Positions 15,724-24,013 of a stretch of DNA of 42,570 nucleotides are shown one piece after another; positions within the stretch are counted from its first letter, which is position 1, and every line of letters starts with the position of its first letter. The notes below the pieces were generated by a model. The model saw only the letters and a list, made by a program, of their open reading frames with translations, was not told where the DNA came from and ran no database searches. Source of the DNA: Quisquiliibacterium sp036525975 (GTDB lineage Bacteria; Pseudomonadota; Gammaproteobacteria; Burkholderiales; Burkholderiaceae_E); assembly GCA_036525975.1 (NCBI GenBank), contig DATCZK010000089.1, positions 1 through 42,570 of the forward strand, given 5' to 3'. Position numbers and translations under genes: made by a program.

Positions 15724-16685
15724 GCGGCGAGCCGCGCATCCCGGAGTCGATCCACGTGATCGAGCGCGACTGGCTGTCGTGCAACCAGGTGCTGCTGTTC
15801 GACAGCGAGGCCGAGGGCGGCGCGGTCACGCTCGTCGACTCCGGCTACGCCAAGCACGCCGAGCTCACCGTCTCGCTGGTGGCGCACGTGCTCGCGAAGC
15901 GCGCGCGCCCGCCGCAGGCGCTGCGCACGCTGATCAACACGCACCTGCACTCGGACCACTGCGGCGGGAACAGCGCGCTGCAGCGCGCGTTCGGATGCCG
16001 CACGCTCGTGCCCTCGGGCGACTTCGACGCGGCGCGCGCCTGGGACGAGTCGAAGCTCAGCTACCGCGCGACCGGGCAGCGCTGCGACCGCTTTCGCGCC
16101 GACGCGGCGCTCGCGCCGGGCGCGCGGCTGCGCATGGGCGGCGCCGACTGGGTCGCCCTCGCCGCGCCCGGGCACGACCCGCACTCGCTGATCCTGCACT
16201 GCCCCCGGCACCGGCTGCTGATCTCGGCCGACGCGCTGTGGCAAACGGGCTTCGGCGTGATCTTTCCCGAGCTCGGCGGCGAGTCCGGTTTCGAGGAGCA
16301 GCGCGCGGTGCTCGATCAGATCGAGTCGCTCGACGTGCACACGGTGATCCCGGGCCACGGCACGGCGTTCGGCGACGTTGCGGGGGCGATCGCGCGCGCG
16401 CGCAAGCGCCTCGACGTGCTCGCCTCGGATCGCGCGCGCAACGCGCGCAACGCGCTGCGCGCGCTGGTGAAGTTCCTGCTTCTCGATCGCGAATCGGTGG
16501 GCTTGGCCGCGCTCGCGTCCGACCTGCGCGAGGCCACGGTGATGATCGACGCCGCCGGGCAGATCGGGATGTCGCTCGGCGACGCGCTCGAGTGGGCGGC
16601 GCGCGAGCTCGAGGCCCAGGGCCAGCTGCGCCGCGAGGGCGACGTCCTGTTCAATCGCGAGCCCGAGCTCGCCGGCACCGACTGA
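15720..16685 (+). CDS. MBL-fold metallo-hydrolase
   Basis: A 321-residue metallo-beta-lactamase-fold hydrolase. The metal motif is NTHLHSDHCGG, with H75, H77, D79 and H80. Further ligands are expected in APGHDPHS, SADALW and IPGHGTAFG. A C-terminal region of about 100 residues, with basic stretches and predicted helices, follows the catalytic domain. The start is a GTG at 15720 that overlaps the upstream TGA. Substrates of this broad family include thioesters, lactones and RNA. Association with a CoA pathway makes a thioesterase-like role possible but unproven. Confidence 0.85.
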   Translation: MSGEPRIPESIHVIERDWLSCNQVLLFDSEAEGGAVTLVDSGYAKHAELTVSLVAHVLAKRARPPQALRTLINTHLHSDHCGGNSALQRAFGCRTLVPSGDFDAARAWDESKLSYRATGQRCDRFRADAALAPGARLRMGGADWVALAAPGHDPHSLILHCPRHRLLISADALWQTGFGVIFPELGGESGFEEQRAVLDQIESLDVHTVIPGHGTAFGDVAGAIARARKRLDVLASDRARNARNALRALVKFLLLDRESVGLAALASDLREATVMIDAAGQIGMSLGDALEWAARELEAQGQLRREGDVLFNREPELAGTD

Positions 16686-16707
16686 GGCGCGCGCCGGACG
16701 CCCGCAG

Positions 16708-17292
16708 ATGAGCCAAGCCCCCGCCCCGCCGAATCCGGCATGGCCCGGGCCCGCGAGCGGCGAGCCGGCGGCGCCCCGGCTGCGCGACTGCCGCGAGTCC
16801 GACCTGCCCGCGATCCAGGCGATCTACGCGCACCACGTGCTGCACGGCACCGCCAGTTTCGAGCTCGTGCCGCCCGGCCTCGAGGAGATCGCGCGCAGGT
16901 ACGCCGACGTGCGCGCCAACGGCTTCCCCTACCTGGTGGCCGAGATCGACGGCGCCGTGCTCGGCTACGCCTACGCGAACTTCTACCGCGCGCGGCCCGC
17001 GTACCGGTTCACGCTCGAGGATTCGATCTACATCGCGCCGCAGGCGACGGGCCGCGGCGTGGGCCGCGCGCTGCTGCCGGCGCTGGTCGACGCGTGCGCG
17101 TCCGCCGGTTGCCGCCAGCTGCTCGCCGTGATCGGCGACAGCGCCAACGTCGCCTCGATCGGGCTGCACGCCGCCTGCGGCTTTCGCTTCAGCGGCCTGA
17201 TCCGCAACTCGGGGTGGAAGTTCGGCCGCTGGCTCGACACCGTGTTCATGCAGCGCGCGCTCGGCGACGGCGGGCGCAGCCCCCCCGAGTAG
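16708..17292 (+). CDS. GNAT N-acetyltransferase, phosphinothricin acetyltransferase-like
   Basis: A 194-residue acetyl-CoA-dependent N-acetyltransferase. The core RDCRESDLPAIQAIYAHHV near 26-44, the acetyl-CoA loop QATGRGVGRALL near 112-123, and NSGWKFGRWLDT near the end match the Pat/YncA-type group, whose known members acetylate methionine sulfone or sulfoximine and phosphinothricin. The first 20 or so residues are a proline-rich extension, so a later start is possible, but no other start codon is evident before the domain. It lies 22 bp after the hydrolase gene and ends this plus-strand run, just before a tandem repeat. Confidence 0.87.
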   Translation: MSQAPAPPNPAWPGPASGEPAAPRLRDCRESDLPAIQAIYAHHVLHGTASFELVPPGLEEIARRYADVRANGFPYLVAEIDGAVLGYAYANFYRARPAYRFTLEDSIYIAPQATGRGVGRALLPALVDACASAGCRQLLAVIGDSANVASIGLHAACGFRFSGLIRNSGWKFGRWLDTVFMQRALGDGGRSPPE

Positions 17293-17306
17293 TCGAAGGC
17301 CCGCGC

Positions 17307-17419
17307 GCCGACCGGGCGCCCCTCGCGCATCGCCGACCGGGCGCCCCCGCGCATCGCCGACCGGGCGCCCTCCGCGCGTCGCCGACCGGGCGCCCTCCGC
17401 GCGTCGCCGGTCAGACGCC
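17307..17419. repeat. Tandem repeat of 24-25 bp, about 4.5 copies
   Basis: Units begin GCCGACCGGGCGCCC at 17307, 17332, 17356 and 17381, with a degraded partial copy from 17406. Each unit holds the palindrome GGGCGCCC, and the variable part alternates between CGCGCATC and CGCGCGTC. The array lies between the convergent GNAT and DUF2783 genes and overlaps the last codons of the latter. Nearly identical units indicate recent slippage. No terminator-like T-run is present. Confidence 0.85.
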
Positions 17420-17674
17420 CTTTCTCGCGTCGTCGAGCGCGGCGCGCAGCAGCCCGATGTCGCCCACGTGGTTGGCGAGCAGCAGGATCAGCCGGCAGTT
17501 GAGCATCCGGCTCTGCTCCTCGCTCAGGTCGCGGTGCGCGTCGATCAGCGCCTCGTAGAAGTCGTCGCCCGGCGAATACGGCCAGAAGTAGGTCTCGCCC
17601 TCCTCGCGCAGGTTGGCGGCGGTGACGAGCCCGGCGGCCTGCGCCGGCGATGTCGTGGTGTCGTCGTTTCCCAC
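17411..17674 (-). CDS. DUF2783 domain protein
   Basis: An 87-residue soluble protein. I recognise the DUF2783 pattern in LVTAANLREEGETYFWPYSP-type sequence (about 16-35) followed by the acidic helix ALIDAHRDLSEEQSRMLNCRL. The family has no assigned function but is found encoded next to FAD-dependent aromatic monooxygenases, as here, 22 bp after one. It may be a small partner or stabiliser of the monooxygenase. The start is a GTG at 17674. The tandem repeat reaches into its 3' end. Confidence 0.75.
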   Translation of the reverse strand: MGNDDTTTSPAQAAGLVTAANLREEGETYFWPYSPGDDFYEALIDAHRDLSEEQSRMLNCRLILLLANHVGDIGLLRAALDDARKGV

Positions 17675-17696
17675 TGTGGCCTTCCCCCCTGTCGGG

Positions 17697-19364
17697 TCAG
17701 TCGTTGCAGGTGGCGCGCGCGACGGCGGCCCGCACGCGCTCGACGTCGGGCGCGCGCATCCGCGCGCACACGTGCTGGTCGGGGCGCAGCACGTAGGCGG
17801 TGCCGTTGCGCGCGTCGTAGCGCCGGGTGGCGAGGCCCTGGGCGTCGAGCAGCACCCGCGCGCCCTCGATGCGGCCGTCGCTGGCCCCGACCACCACCGT
17901 CTGCACCGAGGGCGAATCCTCGACCAGCGCGTCGATGAACTCGCGCGCGCCGGGCGGCAGCGACATCGGGTCGTCGACGAACAGCAGCACCTGGAATCGC
18001 CCGCCGAGCGCGTCGAGCAGCCAGCCGGGCCCCTCCTCGAGCATCACCGGCGCGTCGTCGCACGGCGCGCCCGGAATCATCCGGCCCTCGAATGCCTCGG
18101 CGTCGGCGGTGTTGAGCGACGACGACGCGTAGAACGCGGGCACCGACAGCCGGCCCGAGTTCACCAGGATGCGCGCGAACGCGTGATCGGCCGCGAGCGT
18201 GAGGGTGGCGTTGCGAAACGCCAGGCTGGTCGGGCTCTTGGGCGTGATGAAGTCGGTCGAGCGCGTGGAGTTGACGATGTTCTCGTCGGCCGCGTACTCG
18301 CGCTCCTCGGCGTAGGAGTCGAGCAGGCGCTCGGGCGCGTCGCGCGCGATCACCCGCGCCAGCTTCCAGGCGAGGTTGTCGGTGTCCTGGATGCCGGAGT
18401 TCGCGCCGCGCGCGCCGAAGGGCGAAACCTGGTGCGCGGCGTCGCCCACGAACAGCATCCGCCCGTGCCTGAAAGACTTCATGCGCCGGCACTGGAAGGT
18501 GTACACGCTCACCCACTCGAGCTCGAACTCGCGCTCCTCGCCCAGCATCGCGCGGATGCGCGGGATCACGCGCTCGGGCTTCTTCTCCTCCTCCGGGTCG
18601 GCGTCCCAGCCGAGCTGGAAGTCGATGCGCCAGATGTTGTCGGCCTGCTTGTGCAGCAGCACCGACTGCCCGCGGTGAAACGGGGGGTCGAACCAGAACC
18701 AGCGCTCGGCCGGGAAGTCGGCCTTCATCGCCACGTCGGCGATCAGGAAGCGGTCGCGAAAGACCTGCCCCTCCACGTCCAGCCCGAGCTGCCTGCGCAC
18801 CGGGCTGCGCGCGCCGTCGGCCACGATCAGCCAGTCGGCCGTGAGGGTGTAGCGCCCGTCGGGCGTCTCCACCTCGACGACCGCGCCGTCGTCCATCGGC
18901 ATCACCGACAGCACGTTGTTCTTCCACCGCAGGTCGATCGTGTCGAGCGTGGCGATGCGCTCGACCAGGGTGTGCTCGAGGTAGTACTGCTGGAGGTTCA
19001 CCATCCCCGGACGGTGGTGCCCCGGCTCGGGCTGCAGGTCGAAGCGGTAGACCTCGTCCTCGCCCAGAAAGGTGCGGCCCACGTTCCACGACACCCCTTT
19101 GGCGGCCACCGGCTCGCCGCAGCCGAGCCGGTCGAGGATCTCGATCGCGCGCTTGGCGTAGCAGACCGCGCGCGAGCCCGCGCTCACCGAGTCTTCGTCG
19201 TCGAGGATCACGACCGGCACGTCGTGCAGCGCCAGGTCGATTGCGGCGCACATCCCCACCGGCCCGGCGCCGACGATCACGACCGGGCGGCGCGCGGCGC
19301 CGTCGTGGTCGATCTCGGGCGGCCTGCGGTAGGGGTACTTGGGGTACTGGTACGTGCCGGGCAT
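17697..19364 (-). CDS. FAD-dependent monooxygenase (aromatic hydroxylase family)
   Basis: A 555-residue flavoprotein of the PheA/TfdB/MhpA-like hydroxylase group. The FAD-binding Rossmann motif is VVIVGAGPVGMCAAIDLA near residues 30-47. The DG motif is in LIVADGARSPVRRQLG, and the second FAD motif is MLFVGDAAHQVSPFGARG with the following GxxDTDNLAWKL. A C-terminal thioredoxin-like region follows. The likely reaction is NAD(P)H-dependent ring hydroxylation of a phenolic or aromatic acid; the substrate is not evident. The start ATG at 19364 (MPGTYQYPKYP) has GGGGAGA at the right distance. The only neighbour in its operon is DUF2783. Confidence 0.87.
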   Translation of the reverse strand: MPGTYQYPKYPYRRPPEIDHDGAARRPVVIVGAGPVGMCAAIDLALHDVPVVILDDEDSVSAGSRAVCYAKRAIEILDRLGCGEPVAAKGVSWNVGRTFLGEDEVYRFDLQPEPGHHRPGMVNLQQYYLEHTLVERIATLDTIDLRWKNNVLSVMPMDDGAVVEVETPDGRYTLTADWLIVADGARSPVRRQLGLDVEGQVFRDRFLIADVAMKADFPAERWFWFDPPFHRGQSVLLHKQADNIWRIDFQLGWDADPEEEKKPERVIPRIRAMLGEEREFELEWVSVYTFQCRRMKSFRHGRMLFVGDAAHQVSPFGARGANSGIQDTDNLAWKLARVIARDAPERLLDSYAEEREYAADENIVNSTRSTDFITPKSPTSLAFRNATLTLAADHAFARILVNSGRLSVPAFYASSSLNTADAEAFEGRMIPGAPCDDAPVMLEEGPGWLLDALGGRFQVLLFVDDPMSLPPGAREFIDALVEDSPSVQTVVVGASDGRIEGARVLLDAQGLATRRYDARNGTAYVLRPDQHVCARMRAPDVERVRAAVARATCND

Positions 19365-19389
19365 CGGATCTCCCCTCGCCAATGCACCG

Positions 19390-19395
19390 AGTATG
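19390..19395 (-). promoter_or_regulatory. Possible -10 box for the FAD monooxygenase gene
   Basis: On the minus strand CATACT lies about 25 bases before the ATG at 19364, within the only sizeable gap (93 bp) of this minus-strand run. No convincing -35 lies 16-18 bases upstream. It suggests the monooxygenase/DUF2783 pair has its own promoter. Confidence 0.25.
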
Positions 19396-19457
19396 CCAGC
19401 GCGCGCCGATCGCGCGCCACGCGGAAAATCAAGCGCCGGCGCCCCGGCACGGCACGC

Positions 19458-20048
19458 TCAGAACGACCAGTTCGTCCGCCCCCTGTTCTGCTCCGCCTCG
19501 GAGAGCGGCTGCGCCGCCGACATGCCCGCGAGGCAGCGCTTGGCGAGCTCCACGTACAGGTCGGTGCCCATCTTCTTGAACTCGAGATCGGCCTCGGTGA
19601 GCTCGCGCAGCCGCTTGGCCGGAACGCCGGCCACCATCACCCGCGGCGGGATCTCCTCGCCGATGCGCACGAACGACATCGCCGCCACGATCGCCTGCTC
19701 GCCAACGACCGCCCTGTCCATCACCACCGCCTGGATCCCCACCAGCGCGTCGCGCCGCACGGTGCAGTAGTGCAGCACCGCGCCGTGGCCGATGTGCGCG
19801 CGCTCGCCCATCGTGCAGTCGAGGCCCGGCCCGGAGTGCACGATGCAGTTGTCCTGCAGGTTCGACTCGCGCTCCATCACGATGCGGCCGAAATCGCCCC
19901 GCAACACCGCACCGGGGCCCACGTAGCAGCCCGGGCCCACGATCACGTCGCCGATCAGCACGGCGGTGGGGTGCACGAAGGCCGTGGGATCGATCACCGG
20001 CACGATCCCCTCGAACGAGAACACCTGCGCGAGCGCGCGCATCGTCAT
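19458..20048 (-). CDS. paaY: PaaY-like hexapeptide-repeat (gamma-carbonic-anhydrase fold) protein
   Basis: A 196-residue left-handed beta-helix protein with hexapeptide repeats through VIDPTAFVHPTAVLIGDVIVG, then MERESNLQDNCIVHSGPG and GERAHIGHGAVLHYCTV. The histidines needed for metal binding in the gamma-CA fold are present (NCIVHS and HIGHGAVLH). The C-terminal tail LEFKKMGTDLYVELAKR and NRGRTNWSF-like ending fit PaaY, a thioesterase linked to phenylacetate degradation, more than plain carbonic anhydrases. No other paa ring-cleavage gene is in the window. It follows the SDR gene by 19 bp. Confidence 0.8.
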   Translation of the reverse strand: MTMRALAQVFSFEGIVPVIDPTAFVHPTAVLIGDVIVGPGCYVGPGAVLRGDFGRIVMERESNLQDNCIVHSGPGLDCTMGERAHIGHGAVLHYCTVRRDALVGIQAVVMDRAVVGEQAIVAAMSFVRIGEEIPPRVMVAGVPAKRLRELTEADLEFKKMGTDLYVELAKRCLAGMSAAQPLSEAEQNRGRTNWSF

Positions 20049-20067
20049 CGCCGGCCCGCTTTCGCGC

Positions 20068-20973
20068 TCACGACGTTCTCTGCGCGCGGTCGCGCGCGTT
20101 CTGCGCCTCGATCCGCGCGCGCGCCTCGAGCCACTGCTCGTCGCTCCACTCGCGAAGCGGGTAGAAGGTGCCGCCGGTGGCGAGGTAGTTGCCGCCGTCC
20201 ATGAACAGCAGCTGCCCGGTGAGCCAGTCGCAGCCCTCGGCCATCAGGAACGCGGCCAGGTTCTGCAGCTCCGACATCTCGCCGGGGCGCATCTGCGGGT
20301 TGGTCTCGCGCGAGCGCGCGCCGGGCTCCTCGCCGGGGTTCAGGCGCTTGCTCATCCCCTCGGTGGGGATCTCCCCGGGGCCGATCGCGTTCAGCCGCAC
20401 CCCGTATTTCGCCCACTCCACGGCGAGCGAGCGCGTCATCGCGGCGAGCCCCGCCTTGCTCATCGCCGAGGGCACGACGTAGGGGCCGCCGTTCTCCACC
20501 CAGGTGGTGATGATCGAGACCACCGACTTCATCGGCTGGGGCGGCTTCCAGCCGCCGGCGGCGCGCGCCGCCTCGGCCCAGCGCCTGCCCACCGCGTGGG
20601 TGACGTAGAAGGTGCCGTGAAAGACGATGTTGGCGATCGCGTCGAAGCCGCGCGGCGAGATCGCCTCGGTGGGGCTGATGAAGTTGCCCGCGGCGTTGTT
20701 CACCAGCCCCGTGAGCGGCCCGCCGGCGAAGATCTCGTCCACCATCGCGTCCACCGCCTGCGCGTCGCGAATGTCCACGCCGAAGGTCTGCACCGATCCG
20801 CCGTGGGCCGCCGTCATCTCGGCCGCCGCCTGGTCGAGCACCTGCTTGCGCCGCCCGCATATGGCCAGGTCGGCGCCCAGCTGCAGGAACTTCTCGCACA
20901 TCGCGCGGCCAAGACCCGTACCACCGCCGGTGACCAGGATCCGCTTGCCTTTCATCAGACCGGGTTCGAACAT
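20068..20973 (-). CDS. Short-chain dehydrogenase, 2,4-dienoyl-CoA reductase-like
   Basis: A 301-residue classical SDR. The cofactor motif is ILVTGGGTGLGRAM near residues 12-25, and the arginines after ICGRRKQ suit NADPH. The NNAAGNFISPTEAIS segment near 90-104 and the GEIPTEGMSKRLNP region are those of peroxisomal-type 2,4-dienoyl-CoA reductases rather than general SDRs. The classical tyrosine is not in a plain YxxxK context: SAMSKAGLAAMTRS carries the lysine with serine/methionine before it, as in that subgroup. AGGAG precedes the ATG at 20973. It sits between a crotonase and PaaY, suggesting unsaturated acyl-CoA processing. Confidence 0.85.
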   Translation of the reverse strand: MFEPGLMKGKRILVTGGGTGLGRAMCEKFLQLGADLAICGRRKQVLDQAAAEMTAAHGGSVQTFGVDIRDAQAVDAMVDEIFAGGPLTGLVNNAAGNFISPTEAISPRGFDAIANIVFHGTFYVTHAVGRRWAEAARAAGGWKPPQPMKSVVSIITTWVENGGPYVVPSAMSKAGLAAMTRSLAVEWAKYGVRLNAIGPGEIPTEGMSKRLNPGEEPGARSRETNPQMRPGEMSELQNLAAFLMAEGCDWLTGQLLFMDGGNYLATGGTFYPLREWSDEQWLEARARIEAQNARDRAQRTS

Positions 20974-20987
20974 CGTTGGCTCCTCGT

Positions 20988-21941
20988 TCAGGTTTGCTCG
21001 CGACCGTGCGCGCGCGGCGCCCCGATCTGGCGTTCCAGTTCGGCGATCAGCGCGCGCGCCTCGTCGCCCTCGGGAATCGGTCGGCCCGAGTCGCGCCACT
21101 CGACCGCAGCCTTGAAACCGTGCGCCTGCGCATGACGGCGGAACCACAAGCCTTCCGGGTTGTGCCGGGTGATGCCGTCGAACAGCGTCGCGGTCATCTG
21201 GCTCTGCAACAGGCCCATGTTCTCGATCGCCTGGTTCACGACCATCTTCTGCATCATCAGGTGGCTCGAAGGCACGCTCGCCACGCGCGCCGCGAGCGCG
21301 TCCACCGCGGCGTCGAGCTCCGCGAGCGGCACCGCGTCGTTCACGAGCCCCCACTGGCGGGCCGTGACGCCGTCGATCAGCTCGCCGGTGAGCATCAGCT
21401 GCTTGGCGCGCACCGGGCCCAGCTTGTAGGTCCACATCGCGGTGGTGGGGCACCCCCAGACGCGCACCGGCATGTAGCCGATGCGCGCGCGCTCGTCCAT
21501 GACCACGAGGTCGCAGCAGTTCGCGATGTCGGACCCGCCCGCGATCGCGTAGCGCTGCACGCGGGCGATCGTGGGCTTGGGCGAGCGCCAAAGGCTCATG
21601 AAGTCGTCGGTGCACTGGCGCATGAAGCGGTAGTCCACCATCGGATCCCACGGGTACTTCTCCTGCTTGCAGGGGTGCTCGCCCTCGGCCTCGCCGAAAA
21701 GGGAGATGTCGTAGCCGGCGCAGAAGGCCTCGCCCTCGCCCTGCACGACGATCGCGTGGACGGCGTCGTCTGCGTTGGCGAGGTCCACCGCACGGCGAAT
21801 CTCGCCGGGCGTGTCGCCGGTGATCGCATTGAGCTTGTGGCCGCGGGTGAAGGTGATGCGCGCCACGCGCGGGTTGGCCGGGTCGCGCGCGAGCCGCAAG
21901 CTGCTCAATTCGGCGATCACCTCGCCCCCGGGCGCGCTCAC
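20988..21941 (-). CDS. Crotonase/enoyl-CoA hydratase family protein with atypical active site
   Basis: A 317-residue crotonase. The first oxyanion segment is AFCAGYDISLFGEAEG near 72-87. The second is YAIAGGSDIANCCDLVV, where the usual Glu of the GGxE position is Asp. The second acidic residue, normally in G-Q-P-E, is replaced by Pro in IGYMPVRVWG. A roughly 20-residue insertion rich in charged and aromatic residues (HPCKQEKYPWDPMVDYRF) follows the first segment. So the fold is sure but hydration may not be the reaction. The start is a GTG at 21941 overlapping the upstream TGA by four bases. Confidence 0.85.
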   Translation of the reverse strand: MSAPGGEVIAELSSLRLARDPANPRVARITFTRGHKLNAITGDTPGEIRRAVDLANADDAVHAIVVQGEGEAFCAGYDISLFGEAEGEHPCKQEKYPWDPMVDYRFMRQCTDDFMSLWRSPKPTIARVQRYAIAGGSDIANCCDLVVMDERARIGYMPVRVWGCPTTAMWTYKLGPVRAKQLMLTGELIDGVTARQWGLVNDAVPLAELDAAVDALAARVASVPSSHLMMQKMVVNQAIENMGLLQSQMTATLFDGITRHNPEGLWFRRHAQAHGFKAAVEWRDSGRPIPEGDEARALIAELERQIGAPRAHGREQT

Positions 21942-22945
21942 GCCGCGACCCCCGCGCCGAGCTCGAAGGCCTCGGCGAGCAGCTCGTACGAGCGCAGCCG
22001 CGCGCGGTAGCTCGCGGCCACCGTGAGCACGATCGCCTCGTCCACCGCGAACAGCTCGCTCACCTCGCGCATGCGCTCGGCCACCGCCTCGGGGGTGCCG
22101 ATGATGCTGCGCGCGCGCTCGCGCGCGATCACGGCGCGGGCGCGCTCGTCGGGCTGCCACTGCGCGGCCTGCTCGAGCGAGGGGATCGGCGCGTTCACGC
22201 CGTAGGCCATCTGCACGCGGCGCAGGTCCACGGCGGCGGCGAGCGCGTCGGCCTCGGGCTGCGTGTCGGCGCAGATCACGAACATCGCCACCGCGCAGTA
22301 CGGTGCCTTCTCGTGCCCGGCGCGAAACTGGTCGCGGTACCAGCGCGCCACCGTCTCGCCGCCGTGCGCGCTGATGAATTGCGCGAAGGCGAAGCGCAGC
22401 CCGAGCTGCGCGGCGAGCCTGCCGCCGAAGTCGCTCGAGCCGAGCATCCACAGCTGCGGCCGCGTGGCCACGGCCGGCTGCACCAGCACGCCCTGCGCCG
22501 GGTGCCCCTCGGGGAGCCGATCCTCGTTCAACGCGACCAGATCGGCCACCTGCTCGGCGAAGCGGTCCGGGTCGTAGTAGCCCTGGGCCACCACCCGGGC
22601 GGTGCGCGAGTCGCCGCCCGGCGCGCGCCCCAGCCCCAGGTCGATGCGCCCGGGGAACATCGCCTCGAGCATCATGAACTGCTCGAACACCTTGAACGGG
22701 CTGTAGTAGGGCAGCATCACGCCGCCCGAGCCCACCCGGATCCGGCGCGTGACGCTGCCCAGCCGCGCGATCATCACCTCGGGGCAGGGGTTGCACACGC
22801 CCTGCAGGCCGTGGTGCTCGGCGCACCAGTAACGCGTGTAGCCGAGCGCGTCGGCCGCCTGCGCCAGCTCGATCGTGGCGGCCACCGCGTCGGCCGCGGA
22901 GTGGCCGTGGATCACCGGGGATTGGTCGAGTACGGAGAGTTTCAT
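21938..22945 (-). CDS. LLM class (luciferase-like) flavin-dependent oxidoreductase
   Basis: A 335-residue bacterial-luciferase-fold protein. Family marks are LSVLDQSPVIHGHSAADAV at the N-terminus, GYTRYWCAEHHGLQGV near 35-50, SGGVMLPYYSPFKVFEQF near 73-90 and RIDLGLGRAPGGDS near 100-113. Members use reduced FMN (or F420) for monooxygenation or oxidoreduction; the MsnO8-type subgroup fits best. It overlaps the crotonase start by four bases, so the two are probably made together. The flavin reductase-like gene at 2626-3222 is far away and not an obvious partner. Confidence 0.87.
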   Translation of the reverse strand: MKLSVLDQSPVIHGHSAADAVAATIELAQAADALGYTRYWCAEHHGLQGVCNPCPEVMIARLGSVTRRIRVGSGGVMLPYYSPFKVFEQFMMLEAMFPGRIDLGLGRAPGGDSRTARVVAQGYYDPDRFAEQVADLVALNEDRLPEGHPAQGVLVQPAVATRPQLWMLGSSDFGGRLAAQLGLRFAFAQFISAHGGETVARWYRDQFRAGHEKAPYCAVAMFVICADTQPEADALAAAVDLRRVQMAYGVNAPIPSLEQAAQWQPDERARAVIARERARSIIGTPEAVAERMREVSELFAVDEAIVLTVAASYRARLRSYELLAEAFELGAGVAA

Positions 22946-23009
22946 CGTCTTCGTGTGGCGGCCGTGGCTCGTTGTTCGAAGATCCGCTCGCGGCGAAAAC
23001 GCGCCGTGG

Positions 23010-23984
23010 CTAGATCAGGTACTCGGCGGCATTGTCCTTGCCGAGTATTACGTAGTTGACCCGGCGCAGGTCGGGAAGCGTCTTGCCTCCCGCGTACGAG
23101 ATCGAGCTCTGCAGGTCTTCCTCCATCTCGCGCAGCGTGTCGGCGAGCGCGCCCTTGATCGGCTCGAGGATGCGCTTGCCCTCGACGAAGCTGTTGTGCC
23201 CCTTGTTGAACTCGGAGGCCGACCCGTAGTACTCCTTGTACAGCTTGCCGTCCACCTCCACCGTCTGCCCGGGCGACTCCTCGTGCCCGGCGAACATCGA
23301 CCCGATCATCACCATCGTCGCGCCGAAGCGCACCGACTTGGCGATGTCGCCGTGCTCGCGGATGCCGCCGTCGGCGATCACCGGTTTCGTCGCCACGCGC
23401 GCGCACCACTTCAGCGCCGAGAGCTGCCAGCCGCCGGTGCCGAAACCGGTCTTCATCCGGGTGATGCAGACCTTGCCCGGGCCGATGCCCACCTTGGTGG
23501 CATCCGCGCCCCAGCGCTCGAGGTCCATCACGCCCTCGGGCGTGCCGACGTTGCCGCCGATCACGAACGCCTCGGGAAGCTTCTCCTTGATCGTGCGGAT
23601 CGCGTTCTTCACCGAGTCGGCGTGGCCGTGCGCGACGTCGATCGTGATGTAGTCGGCGCCCAGGCCGGTGGCGGCCAGCTCGTCGATCGTGCGGAAGTCG
23701 GCCTCCTTCACGCCGAGCGTGATCGACACGAACAGCCCCTTGTCGCGCATCGCGCGCGCGAACGCGACGTTGTCGATGTCGTAGCGGTGCTGGATGTAGA
23801 AGTAGCCGTTGGCCGCGAGCTGCGCGCAGATGCCCTGGTCGACCACCGTGCGCATGTTCGCCGGCACCACGGGCAGCCGGAACTTGCGCCCGCCGAACTC
23901 CACCGACGGGTCGCACTCGCGGCGGCTCGAAACGGCGCAGCGCCGCGGCAGCAGCAGGATGTTGTCGTAGTCGAAGATTTCCAT
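23010..23984 (-). CDS. guaC: GMP reductase (GuaC, Bacillus-type)
   Basis: Converts GMP to IMP with NADPH in purine salvage. It is 324 residues with a single TIM barrel and no CBS domains, so it is not IMP dehydrogenase. The catalytic cysteine is in KVGIGPGKVCITRMKTGFGTG, and the IADGGIREHGDIAKS and MIGSMFAGHEESPGQT segments follow. The N-terminus MEIFDYDNI aligns with the Bacillus enzyme. A second ATG nine bases upstream (23993) is an alternative start. It heads the minus-strand run, 64 bp from the luciferase-like gene, with a possible -10 TAAGAT about 20-30 bases upstream. Confidence 0.92.
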   Translation of the reverse strand: MEIFDYDNILLLPRRCAVSSRRECDPSVEFGGRKFRLPVVPANMRTVVDQGICAQLAANGYFYIQHRYDIDNVAFARAMRDKGLFVSITLGVKEADFRTIDELAATGLGADYITIDVAHGHADSVKNAIRTIKEKLPEAFVIGGNVGTPEGVMDLERWGADATKVGIGPGKVCITRMKTGFGTGGWQLSALKWCARVATKPVIADGGIREHGDIAKSVRFGATMVMIGSMFAGHEESPGQTVEVDGKLYKEYYGSASEFNKGHNSFVEGKRILEPIKGALADTLREMEEDLQSSISYAGGKTLPDLRRVNYVILGKDNAAEYLI

Positions 23985-24013
23985 GGCCGGCATTCCGCGG
24001 TGGACGATCCGAC

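Noticed and set aside
17307..17419. Regular repeats as a CRISPR array
   Set aside because: The period is 24-25 bp with no unique spacers, and no cas genes are present. It is a plain tandem repeat.
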